A DNA stretch of 55,547 nucleotides from Propionibacterium sp. (GCA_012517965.1 JAAYTZ010000119.1:1-55547), one strand, 5' to 3'; counted from the stretch's first letter, positions 9,073-18,296 are shown. Notes: generated by a model not told the origin, from the letters alone. Made by a program: numbers and translations.

Positions 9073-9482
9073 AGGTCGAAGCCAGGCTCTTCCTCTTCCT
9101 GACGCTGTTCTTCGCGGTGGCCTCCGCGTTCTACGTCTTCGCCTCGTTCGCGGTGTACGGGCATCTGGAGCCGATCGGCGTCACGGTCCTGGTGCTCAGC
9201 TTCGGCATGACCGGCATGATCACCTTCTACCTGTGGAAGGTCGGCCAGAAGCACGACGCGCGTCCGGAGGACAACCGGCACGCGGAGATCCCCGACGGGG
9301 CCGGGGCGCTCGGCTTCTTCCCGCCCAAGAGCATCTGGCCGTTCTGGTGTGCCGTGGTGATCTCCATCATGGTGCTCGGCCCGGTCTTCGGCTGGTGGCT
9401 GACGATCTTCGGCGCCGGCCTCGGCATCTGGGCCGTGACCGGCTGGACCTACGAGTTCTACCTCGGCGACTATCGCCACTGA
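9069..9482 (+). CDS. ctaF: Cytochrome c oxidase subunit IV, actinobacterial type
   Basis: The product has 137 residues and four predicted transmembrane helices (about 5-28, 34-52, 93-112 and 113-132). The sequence [18 protein letters not shown], the DARPEDN region and the ending [12 protein letters not shown] are typical of actinobacterial CtaF, a small subunit needed for a stable bcc-aa3 supercomplex. The GTG at 9069 overlaps the ctaD stop (GTGA). A hairpin follows. Confidence 0.92.
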   Translation: MKVEARLFLFLTLFFAVASAFYVFASFAVYGHLEPIGVTVLVLSFGMTGMITFYLWKVGQKHDARPEDNRHAEIPDGAGALGFFPPKSIWPFWCAVVISIMVLGPVFGWWLTIFGAGLGIWAVTGWTYEFYLGDYRH

Positions 9483-9502
9483 GCCGCGCACGAAGGCACC
9501 TA

Positions 9503-9530
9503 CCGGGCTCCCCAGGCATGGGGAGCCCGG
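9503..9530. terminator. Bidirectional hairpin between ctaF and guaB1
   Basis: An 11-bp perfect stem, CCGGGCTCCCC with its complement, around the 6-nt loop AGGCAT, in the gap between convergent genes. There is no T-tract, which is common in this GC range. Confidence 0.65.
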
Positions 9531-9555
9531 TCGTGGTTCGGGGAGCGTGGTCGGG

Positions 9556-11022
9556 CTACCAGCTGACGTGGAGGGGGCGACCCTCCTCGTAGCCGGAGCG
9601 TGACTGGACGCCGATCGTCGCCCGGGCGTGGAAGTCCTCGAGCGTGCGCGCGCCGGCGTAGGTGCACGACGACCGCACCCCCGTGACGATGAAGTCGATC
9701 AGGTCCTCCACGCCGGGTCGCTGCGGGTCGAGATACATCCGGGAGTTGCTGATGCCCTCCTCGAACAGGGCGGCACGGGCCCGCTCGAGCAGCGACTGGT
9801 TCCGCGTCCGGGCGCGGACCGCCCGCGAGGACGCCATCCCGAACGACTCCTTGTAGGAGCGGCCGTTGGCGTCCGACATGAGGGAGCCGGTCGATTCGTG
9901 CGTGCCCGCGAACCACGACCCGATCATGACCGCACCGGCGCCGGCCGCGAGGGCGAGCGCGACGTCCCGCGGGTGCCGGACCCCGCCGTCGGCCCAGATC
10001 GCCTTGCCCATGTCCCGGGCGGCTTCGGCACAGTCCAGCACGGCCGAGAACTGCGGACGCCCGACCCCGGTCTGCATCCGGGTCGTGCACATCGCGCCGG
10101 GCCCGACGCCGACCTTGACGATGTCGGCCCCGGCGTCGATCAGGTCCGTCGTGCCCTCCCGCGTCACGATGTTGCCGGCGACGATGAGCACGTGCCGTCC
10201 CGTGGCCGCGGCGTACTCGTCCCGCACGCGGCGGACCTTCTCGACGGCGGTGATCATGCGCTCCTGGTGGCCGTGCGCGGTGTCCATCACGAGCATGTCG
10301 GAGCCCGCCTCCAGCACGGTGCGGGCGCGGGCCACGGCGTCCCCGCTGATGCCGATGGCGGTGCCGACCCGCAGGCGTCCCGACGGGTCGAGGGCGGGCT
10401 GGTACAGGGCGGCGCGCATGGCCCCCTTCGGGGTGAGGACGCCCACCAGGACGCCGTCGGCGTCCGTCGCGATCGCGATCTTCTGCCGGCGGTTGGCCAG
10501 TTCGTCGAACACCTCGGTGGGGGACGCCTCGCCGGAGACGACCGTGAGTTCGCCGATCGGCACCATGGCCTCGCGCACCTGCACGAGCCGGTCGATCCCG
10601 TCCAGGTCGCTCTTGGTCACCAGGCCCAGGGGTCGCCGGTCCTCGTCCAGGACCACGGCGGCGCCGTGGGAGCGCTTGGGGATAAGCGCCAGCGCCTCGC
10701 TCGCCGTCGTGTCGGGGCTGACGTGCACGGGCGTCTCGAACACCACGGGGGCCGCCTTGACGCGCTCGATGTCGCGCACCACCAGGTGGGCTGGCACGTC
10801 CTGGGGGAAGATCACCAGGCCGCCGCGCCTCGCCACCGTCTCGGCCATGCGGCGTCCGGCGATCGCGGTCATGTTGGCGACCACGAGCGGTAACGGGAGG
10901 TGGCTGCCGTCAGTGGAGGTGAGGTCAACGTCCAGCCGCGAGCGGATCGACGACCTGGTCGGAGACATGAACACGTCGTCGTACGTCAGGTCGTAGTCGG
11001 GCTTCGAAGTCGAGAATCGCAC
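9556..11022 (-). CDS. guaB1: GuaB1 family IMP dehydrogenase-related protein (probable GMP reductase)
   Basis: With the GTG at 11022 the protein has 488 residues and opens VRFSTSKPDYDLTYDDVFMSP, the normal start of this family. A TIM barrel is interrupted by two CBS domains at about 90-210, and the catalytic-Cys loop GPGAMCTTRMQTGVG is present. GuaB1 proteins of mycobacteria are reported to act as GMP reductases regulated through the CBS domains, not as IMP dehydrogenases; the same is inferred here. An upstream ATG at 11109 would add 29 residues unlike the family. The GTG is 6 nt from a TACGCT -10 element. Confidence 0.9.
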   Translation of the reverse strand: MRFSTSKPDYDLTYDDVFMSPTRSSIRSRLDVDLTSTDGSHLPLPLVVANMTAIAGRRMAETVARRGGLVIFPQDVPAHLVVRDIERVKAAPVVFETPVHVSPDTTASEALALIPKRSHGAAVVLDEDRRPLGLVTKSDLDGIDRLVQVREAMVPIGELTVVSGEASPTEVFDELANRRQKIAIATDADGVLVGVLTPKGAMRAALYQPALDPSGRLRVGTAIGISGDAVARARTVLEAGSDMLVMDTAHGHQERMITAVEKVRRVRDEYAAATGRHVLIVAGNIVTREGTTDLIDAGADIVKVGVGPGAMCTTRMQTGVGRPQFSAVLDCAEAARDMGKAIWADGGVRHPRDVALALAAGAGAVMIGSWFAGTHESTGSLMSDANGRSYKESFGMASSRAVRARTRNQSLLERARAALFEEGISNSRMYLDPQRPGVEDLIDFIVTGVRSSCTYAGARTLEDFHARATIGVQSRSGYEEGRPLHVSW

Positions 11023-11034
11023 CCGTCCAGCGTA
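11023..11034 (-). promoter_or_regulatory. guaB1 promoter -10, leaderless type
   Basis: On the minus strand TACGCT (11034-11029) is followed by 6 nt and the GTG start at 11022. Confidence 0.5.
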
Positions 11035-11097
11035 ACGGGCGCCGGTGCGCGGCGACCCCGACCGCTGCCGGAAACGGTCTCGTCCGTGGAAGCGCCG

Positions 11098-11127
11098 AGG
11101 GCCGGCCACCTCGTGGTGACCGGCCCT
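11098..11127 (-). terminator. Terminator hairpin after qcrB
   Basis: A 13-bp stem with one mismatch (11098-11110 with 11115-11127) and a 4-nt loop lies 12 nt downstream of the qcrB stop, ending the ctaE-qcrCAB operon. Confidence 0.65.
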
Positions 11128-11139
11128 GGACGGCGTGGG

Positions 11140-12834
11140 TCAGTGCTCGAGCGCCTTGACGTCGTCGTCCGCGTGACTGTCGTGGCTGTGGGCCTCCTCG
11201 ATCTCCGCGCGCGTGGGCTTGGGGATGTCGTGCCGGAAGAACCGGCGCGACCAGAGCGCCCGACGCCTGCTCACCCCGCCGCCGGGCAGGGGGACGCCGT
11301 TGGCGTCCACCCCTGGGGTCGCCTCCACCGGCGAGTACTGCTTGTGCTGGCTGAGCGTCCACGCCTCCCCGTGCGAGATGGGCACGTGGGCCTCCGAGTA
11401 CCGGCCCTCGGGGGAGCGTTCGATGATGCCGGATTCCGAGCCGTGCAGCAGCCGCTCCCGATCGCTGCGCTGCAGCGCCAGGCAGATGCGCTTGGTCACG
11501 ATGAACGCGATGACGGGAGCCACGAACACCGCGACGCGCATGAAGTAGGTGATCGCGTTCAGGCTCAGGTGGAACTGCGTGGCGAGGATGTCGTTGCCGC
11601 CCGCGAGCCAGAACATGCCGTAGCAGGTCATGCCAGCGACGCCGAGGGCCGTCCGGGTGGGGGCGTTGCGCGGCCGGTCGAGCAGGTGGTGTTCCGACTT
11701 GTCGCCGGTGATCCACGCCTCGACGAACGGGTAGACCCCCAGCGCGGTGAACAGCAGGCCCATCAGGCCGACGCCCGGCAGGAACACGTTCCACGACCAG
11801 GTGGTGCCCAGGATGTGGCTCTCCCAGTTCGGCATGATCCGGATGGCTCCCTCGACCCAGCCCATGTACCAGTCGGGCTGGCTGCCGGCCGTCACCTGGG
11901 CCGGGTTGTAGGGGCCGTAGGCCCACACCGGGTTGATCTGCATGGTGGCGCCCATCAGGATCAGCACCCCGAACACCACGAAGAAGAAGCCGCCGGCCTT
12001 GGCCATGTACACCGGGAAGAGCGGGTAGCCCACCACGTTGCTCTCGGTGCGGCCGGGGCCGGGGAACTGGGTGTGCTTGTGGTAGACGAGCATCGTCAGG
12101 TGCGCCCCGATGAGCGCCAGGAGAATGCCGGGCACCAACAGGATGTGCACCATGTAGAGCCGTGCGATCAGCGCGTCCCCGGGGAACTCGCCGTTGAAGA
12201 TGAAGAACTCCAACCAGGTTCCGACGATCGGGATCGACCGGATCAGGCCGTCCACGAACCGCAGGCCGGTACCCGACAGCAGGTCGTCCGGCAGCGAGTA
12301 GCCGGAGAAGCCGGCGATGAGCGACAGCGACAGCAGCCCGACGCCGACCAGCCAGTTGAGTTCCCGCGGCTTGCGGAAGGCACCCGTGAAGAACACCCGG
12401 AGCATGTGCGCGGTCATGGCCGCGATGAACAGGATCGCCGCCCAGTGGTGGATCTGCCGGACCAGCAGGCCCCCCCGCACGTCGAACGAGATGGCGAGGG
12501 TGGAGGCGTACGCCTCCGACATCGGCAGCCCGCGCATGAGCTGGTAGGTGCCCTCGTACTCGAGTTCCATCATCGACGGCCTGAACCAGATGGTGAGGAA
12601 CACGCCGGTGATCAGGAGCACGATGAAGCTGTAGAGGACGATCTCGCCGAGCAGGAACGACCAGTGGTCGGGGAAGACCTTCCGGAGGCCGAACCTGGCG
12701 ATCTTGGCCAAGCCGACCCGGTCGTCGAGGAAGGAGCCGACCCCGGCGAAGCGCGCCAGGCCGTCGGCCTCCACGTCGGGGCGGCGCGTCTCGAGGACGG
12801 GCGAGGACGAGGTGATCTTGGCGGGCTTGGCCAT
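11140..12834 (-). CDS. qcrB: Cytochrome bc1 complex cytochrome b subunit
   Basis: This 564-residue protein is the menaquinol-oxidising subunit of the cytochrome bcc complex. It contains the haem-ligand regions (GGLLVRQIHHWAAILFIAAMTAHMLRVFFTG and the later HILLVPGILLALIGAHLTML) and the actinobacterial Qo motif PDWYMGW. The long hydrophilic C-terminal extension, ending SHDSHADDDVKALEH, is typical of actinobacteria. The ATG at 12834 shares one base with the qcrA stop (TAATG), so translation is coupled. Last gene of ctaE-qcrC-qcrA-qcrB. Confidence 0.97.
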   Translation of the reverse strand: MAKPAKITSSSPVLETRRPDVEADGLARFAGVGSFLDDRVGLAKIARFGLRKVFPDHWSFLLGEIVLYSFIVLLITGVFLTIWFRPSMMELEYEGTYQLMRGLPMSEAYASTLAISFDVRGGLLVRQIHHWAAILFIAAMTAHMLRVFFTGAFRKPRELNWLVGVGLLSLSLIAGFSGYSLPDDLLSGTGLRFVDGLIRSIPIVGTWLEFFIFNGEFPGDALIARLYMVHILLVPGILLALIGAHLTMLVYHKHTQFPGPGRTESNVVGYPLFPVYMAKAGGFFFVVFGVLILMGATMQINPVWAYGPYNPAQVTAGSQPDWYMGWVEGAIRIMPNWESHILGTTWSWNVFLPGVGLMGLLFTALGVYPFVEAWITGDKSEHHLLDRPRNAPTRTALGVAGMTCYGMFWLAGGNDILATQFHLSLNAITYFMRVAVFVAPVIAFIVTKRICLALQRSDRERLLHGSESGIIERSPEGRYSEAHVPISHGEAWTLSQHKQYSPVEATPGVDANGVPLPGGGVSRRRALWSRRFFRHDIPKPTRAEIEEAHSHDSHADDDVKALEH

Positions 12835-13916
12835 TACTGGTCACCTTCCTTGAAATCCTTGCTGGAGTCGCGCTCGAAGTAGCTCGGCCCGACCGGCACG
12901 GTGAAGTCGCCGCGGGCGACCAGGTAACCGTCGGCGTCCGTGGTGATCGGGAGTTGCGGCAGGGCGCGGGCAGCGGGCCCGAAGACCACGACGCCGCTGT
13001 TGGCCAAGTCGAACGTGGACTGGTGGCAGGGGCACAGCAGATGGTGCGTCTGCTGCTCCCACAGCGAGATCGGACACCCGACGTGGGTGCAGATCTTGCT
13101 GTAGGCGAGGATGCCGTCGACCTGCCAGTCCTGGCGGGACGCGGGGATCTTGATCGAAGCCGGGTCCATCCGCACGATGATGAGCGACGACTTCGACTTC
13201 TCCACGAGGTAGTCCGTGCCGTGCAGGTAGAACAGGTTCTCCGGCTGGGCGTTGACCAACTGCCCGATCTCCAGGTCGGACGCCTTGAGCGGTTTGGCCG
13301 TCACGTCGTTGACCAGTCTGACGCCCTCCGCCCAGATCGTCCGCTCGATCGTCTCGCGGCGGGTGGCGGCGGTGGGGTGGGGGCCCATGTCGGCGAGCAG
13401 GACGATCGCGGGCAGAGCGAGGACGCCGACGCCTCCGCCCAGGGCGCCCAGGATCAGCTTGCGACGGCTCGCCTGGCTCTCGTGGATACCGGCCTTGACC
13501 TTGACCAGTGCCGCCGCCCGCTCCTCGGGGGAACTGGCGGCCGGGTGGCGCTCCTCGGCGATTTCCTCGTCGACCATGATGTCGCGGCCCCACGAGACCA
13601 GCGCGATGCCGATGAGCAGCACCGCGAGGCCGCCGGTCAGCCCGAGCGCGAGCGCGTGCGCGTTGAAGTTGGTGCCGAGCACGTTGAACCCGACGTTGCG
13701 GGGGATCGCGAAATAGCAGACCACGTTGACGATCGCCAGGACCGGCACCAGGGCCAGCAGGGCCAGCACGCGCCGGTAGGCGCGGTTCCCGGCCGCGACC
13801 TCGACGTCGGTGTAGCGGGGAACGTGCTCCTCGATGCCCGGGTTGTCGACCGGAAGGTCCGGGTCGACCGGGAAGGCGGCGTCGTGGTGGGCCGCTCGGA
13901 CCATGTCGTGACTCAT
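12834..13916 (-). CDS. qcrA: Rieske iron-sulfur subunit of the bc1 complex
   Basis: The product has 360 residues. Three transmembrane helices (about 48-70, 88-108 and 155-175) are the actinobacterial QcrA arrangement, in place of a single anchor. The Rieske cluster ligands are C276 and H278 (CTHVGC) and C295 and H298 (CPCHQS), with C281 and C297 as the disulfide pair. It carries electrons from menaquinol to QcrC. The ATG at 13916 overlaps the qcrC stop by 4 nt. Confidence 0.97.
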   Translation of the reverse strand: MSHDMVRAAHHDAAFPVDPDLPVDNPGIEEHVPRYTDVEVAAGNRAYRRVLALLALVPVLAIVNVVCYFAIPRNVGFNVLGTNFNAHALALGLTGGLAVLLIGIALVSWGRDIMVDEEIAEERHPAASSPEERAAALVKVKAGIHESQASRRKLILGALGGGVGVLALPAIVLLADMGPHPTAATRRETIERTIWAEGVRLVNDVTAKPLKASDLEIGQLVNAQPENLFYLHGTDYLVEKSKSSLIIVRMDPASIKIPASRQDWQVDGILAYSKICTHVGCPISLWEQQTHHLLCPCHQSTFDLANSGVVVFGPAARALPQLPITTDADGYLVARGDFTVPVGPSYFERDSSKDFKEGDQ

Positions 13917-14713
13917 CGGGCGCGTGCTCCTCGGGAGGCGATCCAGGTGGCGATCAGGCAGAGGCCGCCGACGCCGATGATCCAGCCGAAGAACCCTTCG
14001 GAGACCGGGCCGAGGCCGCCCAGGGTGAACCCGGGGCTCGGCTGGGCGTGCAGTTCCTCGAGATAGGCGATGATGGCGGCCGCTTCGGCGTCCGGGATGG
14101 CGCCGGCGGAGAACACCGGCATCTGCTGCGGACCGGTGCGCATCGCTTCGTAGATGTGGATGGGCTCGACGCCGCGCAGGGACGGTGCGTACTTCCCGTT
14201 CGGAAGCGCTCCGCCCCCTCCCTCGAAGTTGTGGCAGGCCGAGCAGTTCGTGCGGAACAACTCGCCGCCGCGCGCGATGGCACGTTCGTCGAGGTTGCCC
14301 GGCGCGTAGACCGGCGGCTCCGGGATCGCCGGCCCGGGCCCCAACGCCGCCACGAACGCCGCCATCGCCGCGATCTCGTGTTCGGTGAAGGTGTTCTGCT
14401 TGCGCGGCGCCTGGGCGCCGGGGTGCGCCATGGGCATGCGGCCGGTCGCGACCTGGAAGTCGACCGCCGCGGCCCCGACACCCACGAGCGACGGTCCCTG
14501 GGTGGTGCCTTCTCCGTTCAACCCGTGACAGGACGAGCAACTGACTTGGAACAGCGCCTTGCCCTCCGCGACCAGCGCCGAGGTGCCGGCGTCCGCGGAC
14601 ACCTGCGTCGCGGGGGCGAACCCCGCGTACAGCGCCCCCGTCACGAACAGGGCGAAGGCCAGCAGCAGCGGCTTGGCCGCCCGGCTGCGCCTCCGGGACG
14701 AGAGGAATCTCAT
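13913..14713 (-). CDS. qcrC: Diheme cytochrome c subunit of the bc1 complex
   Basis: This 266-residue protein has an N-terminal signal anchor (about 14-34), two haem c sites, CSSCH (C59, C62, H63) and CSACH (C157, C160, H161), and a C-terminal transmembrane helix (about 240-260). The diheme form replaces a soluble cytochrome c and passes electrons straight to CuA of CtaC in the supercomplex. The ATG at 14713 has an AAAGGA site. Overlaps qcrA (ATGA). Confidence 0.97.
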   Translation of the reverse strand: MRFLSSRRRSRAAKPLLLAFALFVTGALYAGFAPATQVSADAGTSALVAEGKALFQVSCSSCHGLNGEGTTQGPSLVGVGAAAVDFQVATGRMPMAHPGAQAPRKQNTFTEHEIAAMAAFVAALGPGPAIPEPPVYAPGNLDERAIARGGELFRTNCSACHNFEGGGGALPNGKYAPSLRGVEPIHIYEAMRTGPQQMPVFSAGAIPDAEAAAIIAYLEELHAQPSPGFTLGGLGPVSEGFFGWIIGVGGLCLIATWIASRGARAR

Positions 14714-14741
14714 CTTCGTTCCTTTCTATCGCGTCGGCGCG

Positions 14742-15476
14742 CTAGCGGATGATGTAGATGACCGCGAACAGGATGATCCAGACGATGTCGACGAAGTGCC
14801 AGTAGTAGGAGGTCACCACCGCATGGACCGCCTGCTCGTGGGTGAAGGTCCGCGCCAGGTAGGTGCGGCCCAGCATCAGCAGGAAGGCGATGAGCCCGCC
14901 GAGCACGTGCAGGCCGTGGAAGCCGGTGGCGATGAAGAACGCCGACGTGTAGGCGTTGGTCGAGGGGAGGAAGCCTTCGCTGGCGAGGGTGGCGTACTCG
15001 TACGCCTGCCCCCCGATGAAGAAGGCGCCCATCAGGAACGTCAGGGTGTACCACTCGCGGAGGCCCCACCCGCCCACGTTGAGCAGCGACCCGGTGCGGC
15101 CGACCCTGCCCTTTTCCGCCTTCCACACGCCCATCTGGCACGTGACGGAGGACAGCACGAGGATCAGCGTGTTGAGCACCGAGAACCAGGGCCGCTCGGC
15201 GCCCAGGAACACGGGGGGCGTGTCGAAGTGGGCGGCCCCCCACTGCCACATGGTCTCCGCCCCCGGGGGCACCATCGCCGAGGTCACGTTGCGCAGCGAG
15301 AAGTACGCCGCGAAGAGCGCGGCGAAGAACATGAGTTCGCTCGCCAGCCAGACCATCGTGCCGACCGCCACCATGTCGGGGCGGCCCTTGACCCCGTGCA
15401 ACCTGCTCGGGGCGATCGGGTGCAGGGCACCGGTGGGCGTCGCGGGTAGCGCGGTCAACTTCTCGATCTGGGCCAC
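14742..15476 (-). CDS. ctaE: Cytochrome c oxidase subunit III
   Basis: The 244-residue product starts at the GTG at 15476 and shows the conserved regions [21 protein letters not shown] and [12 protein letters not shown], with about five helices. It supports the oxygen and proton path of the aa3 oxidase. A start at 15650 would add 58 non-homologous residues running through the promoter. CATAAT lies exactly 6 nt upstream of the GTG, suggesting a leaderless operon mRNA for ctaE-qcrCAB. It is separated from ctaC-ctaD-ctaF by guaB1 and qcrCAB. Confidence 0.95.
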   Translation of the reverse strand: MAQIEKLTALPATPTGALHPIAPSRLHGVKGRPDMVAVGTMVWLASELMFFAALFAAYFSLRNVTSAMVPPGAETMWQWGAAHFDTPPVFLGAERPWFSVLNTLILVLSSVTCQMGVWKAEKGRVGRTGSLLNVGGWGLREWYTLTFLMGAFFIGGQAYEYATLASEGFLPSTNAYTSAFFIATGFHGLHVLGGLIAFLLMLGRTYLARTFTHEQAVHAVVTSYYWHFVDIVWIILFAVIYIIR

Positions 15477-15488
15477 GGCGTCATTATG
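15477..15488 (-). promoter_or_regulatory. ctaE-qcrCAB promoter -10, leaderless type
   Basis: On the minus strand CATAAT (15488-15483), 5 of 6 matches to TATAAT, is followed by 6 nt and the GTG at 15476. The locally AT-rich stretch 15481-15496 stands out in this GC-rich region. Confidence 0.6.
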
Positions 15489-15667
15489 TATTGTCAGAGC
15501 GCTGAGGGCTATCACCGTTCCGGCCCGGTTCGCGGGTTGGTCCGTTCCCGGCGCGGCGGCCGTCCGGTGTCGCCAACCCCGGGTGTCGCCCGAGGTCTCG
15601 GCCAGCCGGGCGGGAACCCGAATGGGTACGATGCCAGCAGGCTTCTTCACGAGAGCGGGGACGACAG

Positions 15668-16075
15668 ATGAGCGAATCGACAGCGCGGGTGTTGCTGTAC
15701 TCCGACGACCGCACCGTTCGTCAGGAACTGCGCCTGGCGCTGGGCCGGCGGGTCGCCGCCGACTTGCCCGAGCTGGACATCGTCGAGTGCGCGACCTACC
15801 AGGCCGTCCTCAAGGCGCTGGACGCCGGGGGGATCGACCTGCTCGTGCTGGACGGTGAGGCCGTCCCCCTCGGCGGGATGGGGCTCGCGCGGCAGGTGAA
15901 GGACGAGATCGCGAACTGCCCGCCGGTGCTGCTGCTGGTGGCGCGGTTGGCCGACGCCTGGCTGGCCACGTGGTCCAGGGCGGACGCCGTGGTGGCCTAC
16001 CCGATCGACCCCGAGCGGGTGGCCCGCTCCGCGGCCGACCTCCTGCGGCCTCGGGCCGGCGCGGCGCTCACGTGA
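15668..16075 (+). CDS. Stand-alone response-regulator receiver-like protein
   Basis: The product is a single CheY-like domain of 135 residues with no output domain. The acidic pair D13/D14 and the candidate phospho-acceptor D62 (LLVLDGEA) are present. The conserved Ser/Thr and Lys switch residues are not: the equivalent regions read LLLVARLAD and AYPID, so phosphorylation signalling may be lost or altered. Its TGA overlaps the trpD GTG by 4 nt, so it is co-translated with trpD; the functional link is unknown. A possible -10, TACGAT, lies at 15627-15632. Confidence 0.75.
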   Translation: MSESTARVLLYSDDRTVRQELRLALGRRVAADLPELDIVECATYQAVLKALDAGGIDLLVLDGEAVPLGGMGLARQVKDEIANCPPVLLLVARLADAWLATWSRADAVVAYPIDPERVARSAADLLRPRAGAALT

Positions 16076-17121
16076 CCCAGAACTGGCCCGACCTGTTGAC
16101 GGGCCTCGTTCAGCGGCGCGATCTGGACGCCGACCAGGCGGCCTGGGCGATGCGGGAGATCCTCGAGGGGAACGCCACGCCCGTCCAGATCGCCGGCCTG
16201 ATGGTGTCGCTGCGCGCGAAGGGTGAGACCGTCGAGGAGATCGCGGGCCTGGCCGCCGCCATGCTGGAACACGCACGCCCGATCGACCTGCCGCGGGAAG
16301 CGGTCGACATCGTCGGCTCGGGTGGGGACCGAGCCAACACCGTCAACGTGTCGACGATGGCCGCGCTGGTGATCGCCGCCGCGGGCGGGCGCGTGGTGAA
16401 GCACGGGAACCGGGCCGCTTCGTCCGCCTGCGGCACCGCCGACGTCCTGGAGGCCCTCGGTGTGGTGCTCGACCTGGCGCCCGAGCAGCAGCAGGCCGTG
16501 TTCGACGAGGTCGGGATCGTGTTCCTGTTCGCCTCCTTCTACCACCCGTCGTTACGGCACGCCGCCATCCCCCGTCGCGAGCTGGGCATCTCCACGACGT
16601 TCAACTTCCTGGGGCCCCTCGCCAATCCGGCGCGTCCGGTGGCCCAGGCGGTCGGGGTGGCCGACCGACGCATGGCCGCGCTCGTCGCCGGCGTGCTCGC
16701 CGGACGCGGCAACCGCGGGCTGGTGTTCCACGGGGGGGACGGTCTCGACGAGCTCACCACCACGACCACGAGCGACGTCTGGGTCGTCTCGGGCGGCCGC
16801 AGTGTGTCGACGACGCTCGATCCCGCCGAGCTGGGGCTCGCCCGGGCGCGGCGGGAGGACCTGCTGGGCGGCGGACCCGAGCACAACGCGGCCGTGGTTC
16901 GTGAGGTGCTGGCCGGGCGTCCGGGCCCGGTCCGGGACATCGTCCTTCTCAACGCGGCCGCGGGGTTGCTGGCGTACGACGGACCGGACCCCGACCGGCC
17001 GCTGACGGAGCAGTTGGCGACGGCGTTCGTCCGGGCCGAGCGAGCGGTGACCGACGGGTCGGCGGTGCGGCTGCTGGACCGCTGGGTCGAGTCGACCCGC
17101 ACTCTGGCCGCGCGACTCTGA
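16072..17121 (+). CDS. trpD: Anthranilate phosphoribosyltransferase
   Basis: The GTG at 16072 (overlapping the preceding stop) gives 349 residues. The PRPP-binding motif DIVGSGGDRANTVNVST and the region KHGNRAASSACGTADVLEALG are intact, as is the family signature around FNFLGPLANPARP. The enzyme joins anthranilate to PRPP in tryptophan synthesis. It stands away from other trp genes, as in mycobacteria (Rv2192c), and is convergent with the prepilin peptidase gene with a 4-bp gap. Confidence 0.95.
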   Translation: MTQNWPDLLTGLVQRRDLDADQAAWAMREILEGNATPVQIAGLMVSLRAKGETVEEIAGLAAAMLEHARPIDLPREAVDIVGSGGDRANTVNVSTMAALVIAAAGGRVVKHGNRAASSACGTADVLEALGVVLDLAPEQQQAVFDEVGIVFLFASFYHPSLRHAAIPRRELGISTTFNFLGPLANPARPVAQAVGVADRRMAALVAGVLAGRGNRGLVFHGGDGLDELTTTTTSDVWVVSGGRSVSTTLDPAELGLARARREDLLGGGPEHNAAVVREVLAGRPGPVRDIVLLNAAAGLLAYDGPDPDRPLTEQLATAFVRAERAVTDGSAVRLLDRWVESTRTLAARL

Positions 17122-17131
17122 GCGTTCAGAG
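17116..17131. terminator. Hairpin made from the two convergent stop codons (trpD / peptidase)
   Basis: CTCTGA (17116-17121) and TCAGAG (17126-17131) pair around GCGT. The stem contains the TGA stop of each gene on its own strand. It is short and only weakly supported as a terminator. Confidence 0.35.
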
Positions 17132-17797
17132 CAGCCGGTCCAGGAGGAGCGCCACGAACGGACCCGCCCAGAGGCTCGGGCCGTAGGCGAACTCGCCCCG
17201 GCCGCGCCACGCCAGGCGCAGCACGCCCCAGACGGCCCCGATGATCGTCCCCAGCAACGGGGCCCACAGCCCGACCTGGGCCGACACGGGTGCGCACACC
17301 GCTCCCGCGGCCGCCATGAGCCGGACGTCGGCGTAGCCGATGCCGCCCCGGGTCAGACGGTGGAAGAGGTCGAAGAAACCGCCGGTGAGCACCGCGCCGG
17401 CCAGCCCGGCGACGGCGATCCAGGGGTTCGCGGTGGCGAGCGCCCAGGCGAGGACGCCGCCCGCCGCGAGCACCAACATCGCCAGCGTCACGGGGTACGG
17501 GATCCAGGTCGTCGCACCGTCGATGGCGATCGCCAGCGCGCCGGGGGCGACCAACGCCGTCCAGGCCGCCCAGGCGACCGGGGGGAGGGCTCCGTAGGCG
17601 ATCAGGCCGGCGCCCAGCGCGAGGAGCCCCACCAGCAGCGCGAAGCGAGGGGTGGCCAGGGCGGCGAAGTCGACCGCGGCGGCGTCCCCAGGGGCGGCGC
17701 CGGGTTCGGGCCCGCCCAGCCACCTCAGCACGGGCGTGGTGGCGGCGGCGGTGGCGGCGGCGACGGCCGCGGCGAACAGGATCGGCAGCCAGGTCAC
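17126..17797 (-). CDS. Prepilin-peptidase-like membrane aspartic protease (A24)
   Basis: The GTG at 17797 gives 223 residues with about six or seven hydrophobic segments. The two aspartates expected of A24 peptidases are D93 (AIDGATTWIPY) and D157 (GGIGYADVRL); the second motif reads GYAD instead of the usual GxGD. No N-terminal Cys-rich methylase domain is present, so it resembles the short TadV/FppA-like type. It would cleave type IV-like pilin leaders, but no pilin, ATPase or tad genes occur in the window. Confidence 0.75.
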   Translation of the reverse strand: MTWLPILFAAAVAAATAAATTPVLRWLGGPEPGAAPGDAAAVDFAALATPRFALLVGLLALGAGLIAYGALPPVAWAAWTALVAPGALAIAIDGATTWIPYPVTLAMLVLAAGGVLAWALATANPWIAVAGLAGAVLTGGFFDLFHRLTRGGIGYADVRLMAAAGAVCAPVSAQVGLWAPLLGTIIGAVWGVLRLAWRGRGEFAYGPSLWAGPFVALLLDRLL

Positions 17798-17814
17798 GGT
17801 TCCCGAGCGTAGCG

Positions 17815-18279
17815 TCAGGCGGCGCGCCGCGGCCGCCCGGGCAGATCCGAGCGGGCCGCCTCCGTGAGCGCGAGGAGCGCCCGCACCTGCAGGTCGACCA
17901 GGGCGGGCACGTGGCGCGCGTTCCCGCTCACCAGGCTCGCCAGCTGCGCCCGCGACAGGTGGAGGCGGTGGGCGAGGGCGTCCGTCGACCAGCTGTGGCT
18001 GCAGAGCCGCCGGGCCGCGCGCCGACTCGGCTCGGCGGCGACGGTGGTGGTGCGGAGGGCGTCGAGGAAGCCGGCGTCGATGGCGAAGAGCCGGCGGGCG
18101 AGACGCCCGCTGATCCGCTGCACCCGCCGGTCGGGTCGGGGGTCGAGCAGGTGCCCGATCACTCCCAGCGGGAGTCCGGCGTGCACCGCGACCACCGCCC
18201 AATGCACGCCGGCGCCTGCGCACACGTGGTTGAGGTGCGCTCGGAACGGCGCGGCCGACACCCACTGCTGGTCATTCAT
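17815..18279 (-). CDS. Hypothetical protein, possible helix-turn-helix regulator
   Basis: The ATG at 18279 with a perfect AGGAGG site gives 154 residues. Two HTH-like segments are seen, around 27-46 (HWAVVAVHAGLPLGVIGHLL) and around 95-115 (STDALAHRLHLSRAQLASLV). It is Arg/His/Leu-rich, with no signal or membrane helix. An inverted repeat lies 18-33 bp upstream of the start and could be its own operator. Family not recognised; DNA binding is inference. Confidence 0.6.
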   Translation of the reverse strand: MNDQQWVSAAPFRAHLNHVCAGAGVHWAVVAVHAGLPLGVIGHLLDPRPDRRVQRISGRLARRLFAIDAGFLDALRTTTVAAEPSRRAARRLCSHSWSTDALAHRLHLSRAQLASLVSGNARHVPALVDLQVRALLALTEAARSDLPGRPRRAA

Positions 18280-18296
18280 CGCGAGCCTCCTGGCGA

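Noticed and set aside
15477-15650. Longer ctaE start at 15650
   Set aside because: It would add 58 residues unlike any subunit III N-terminus and would place the AT-rich promoter inside the coding region.
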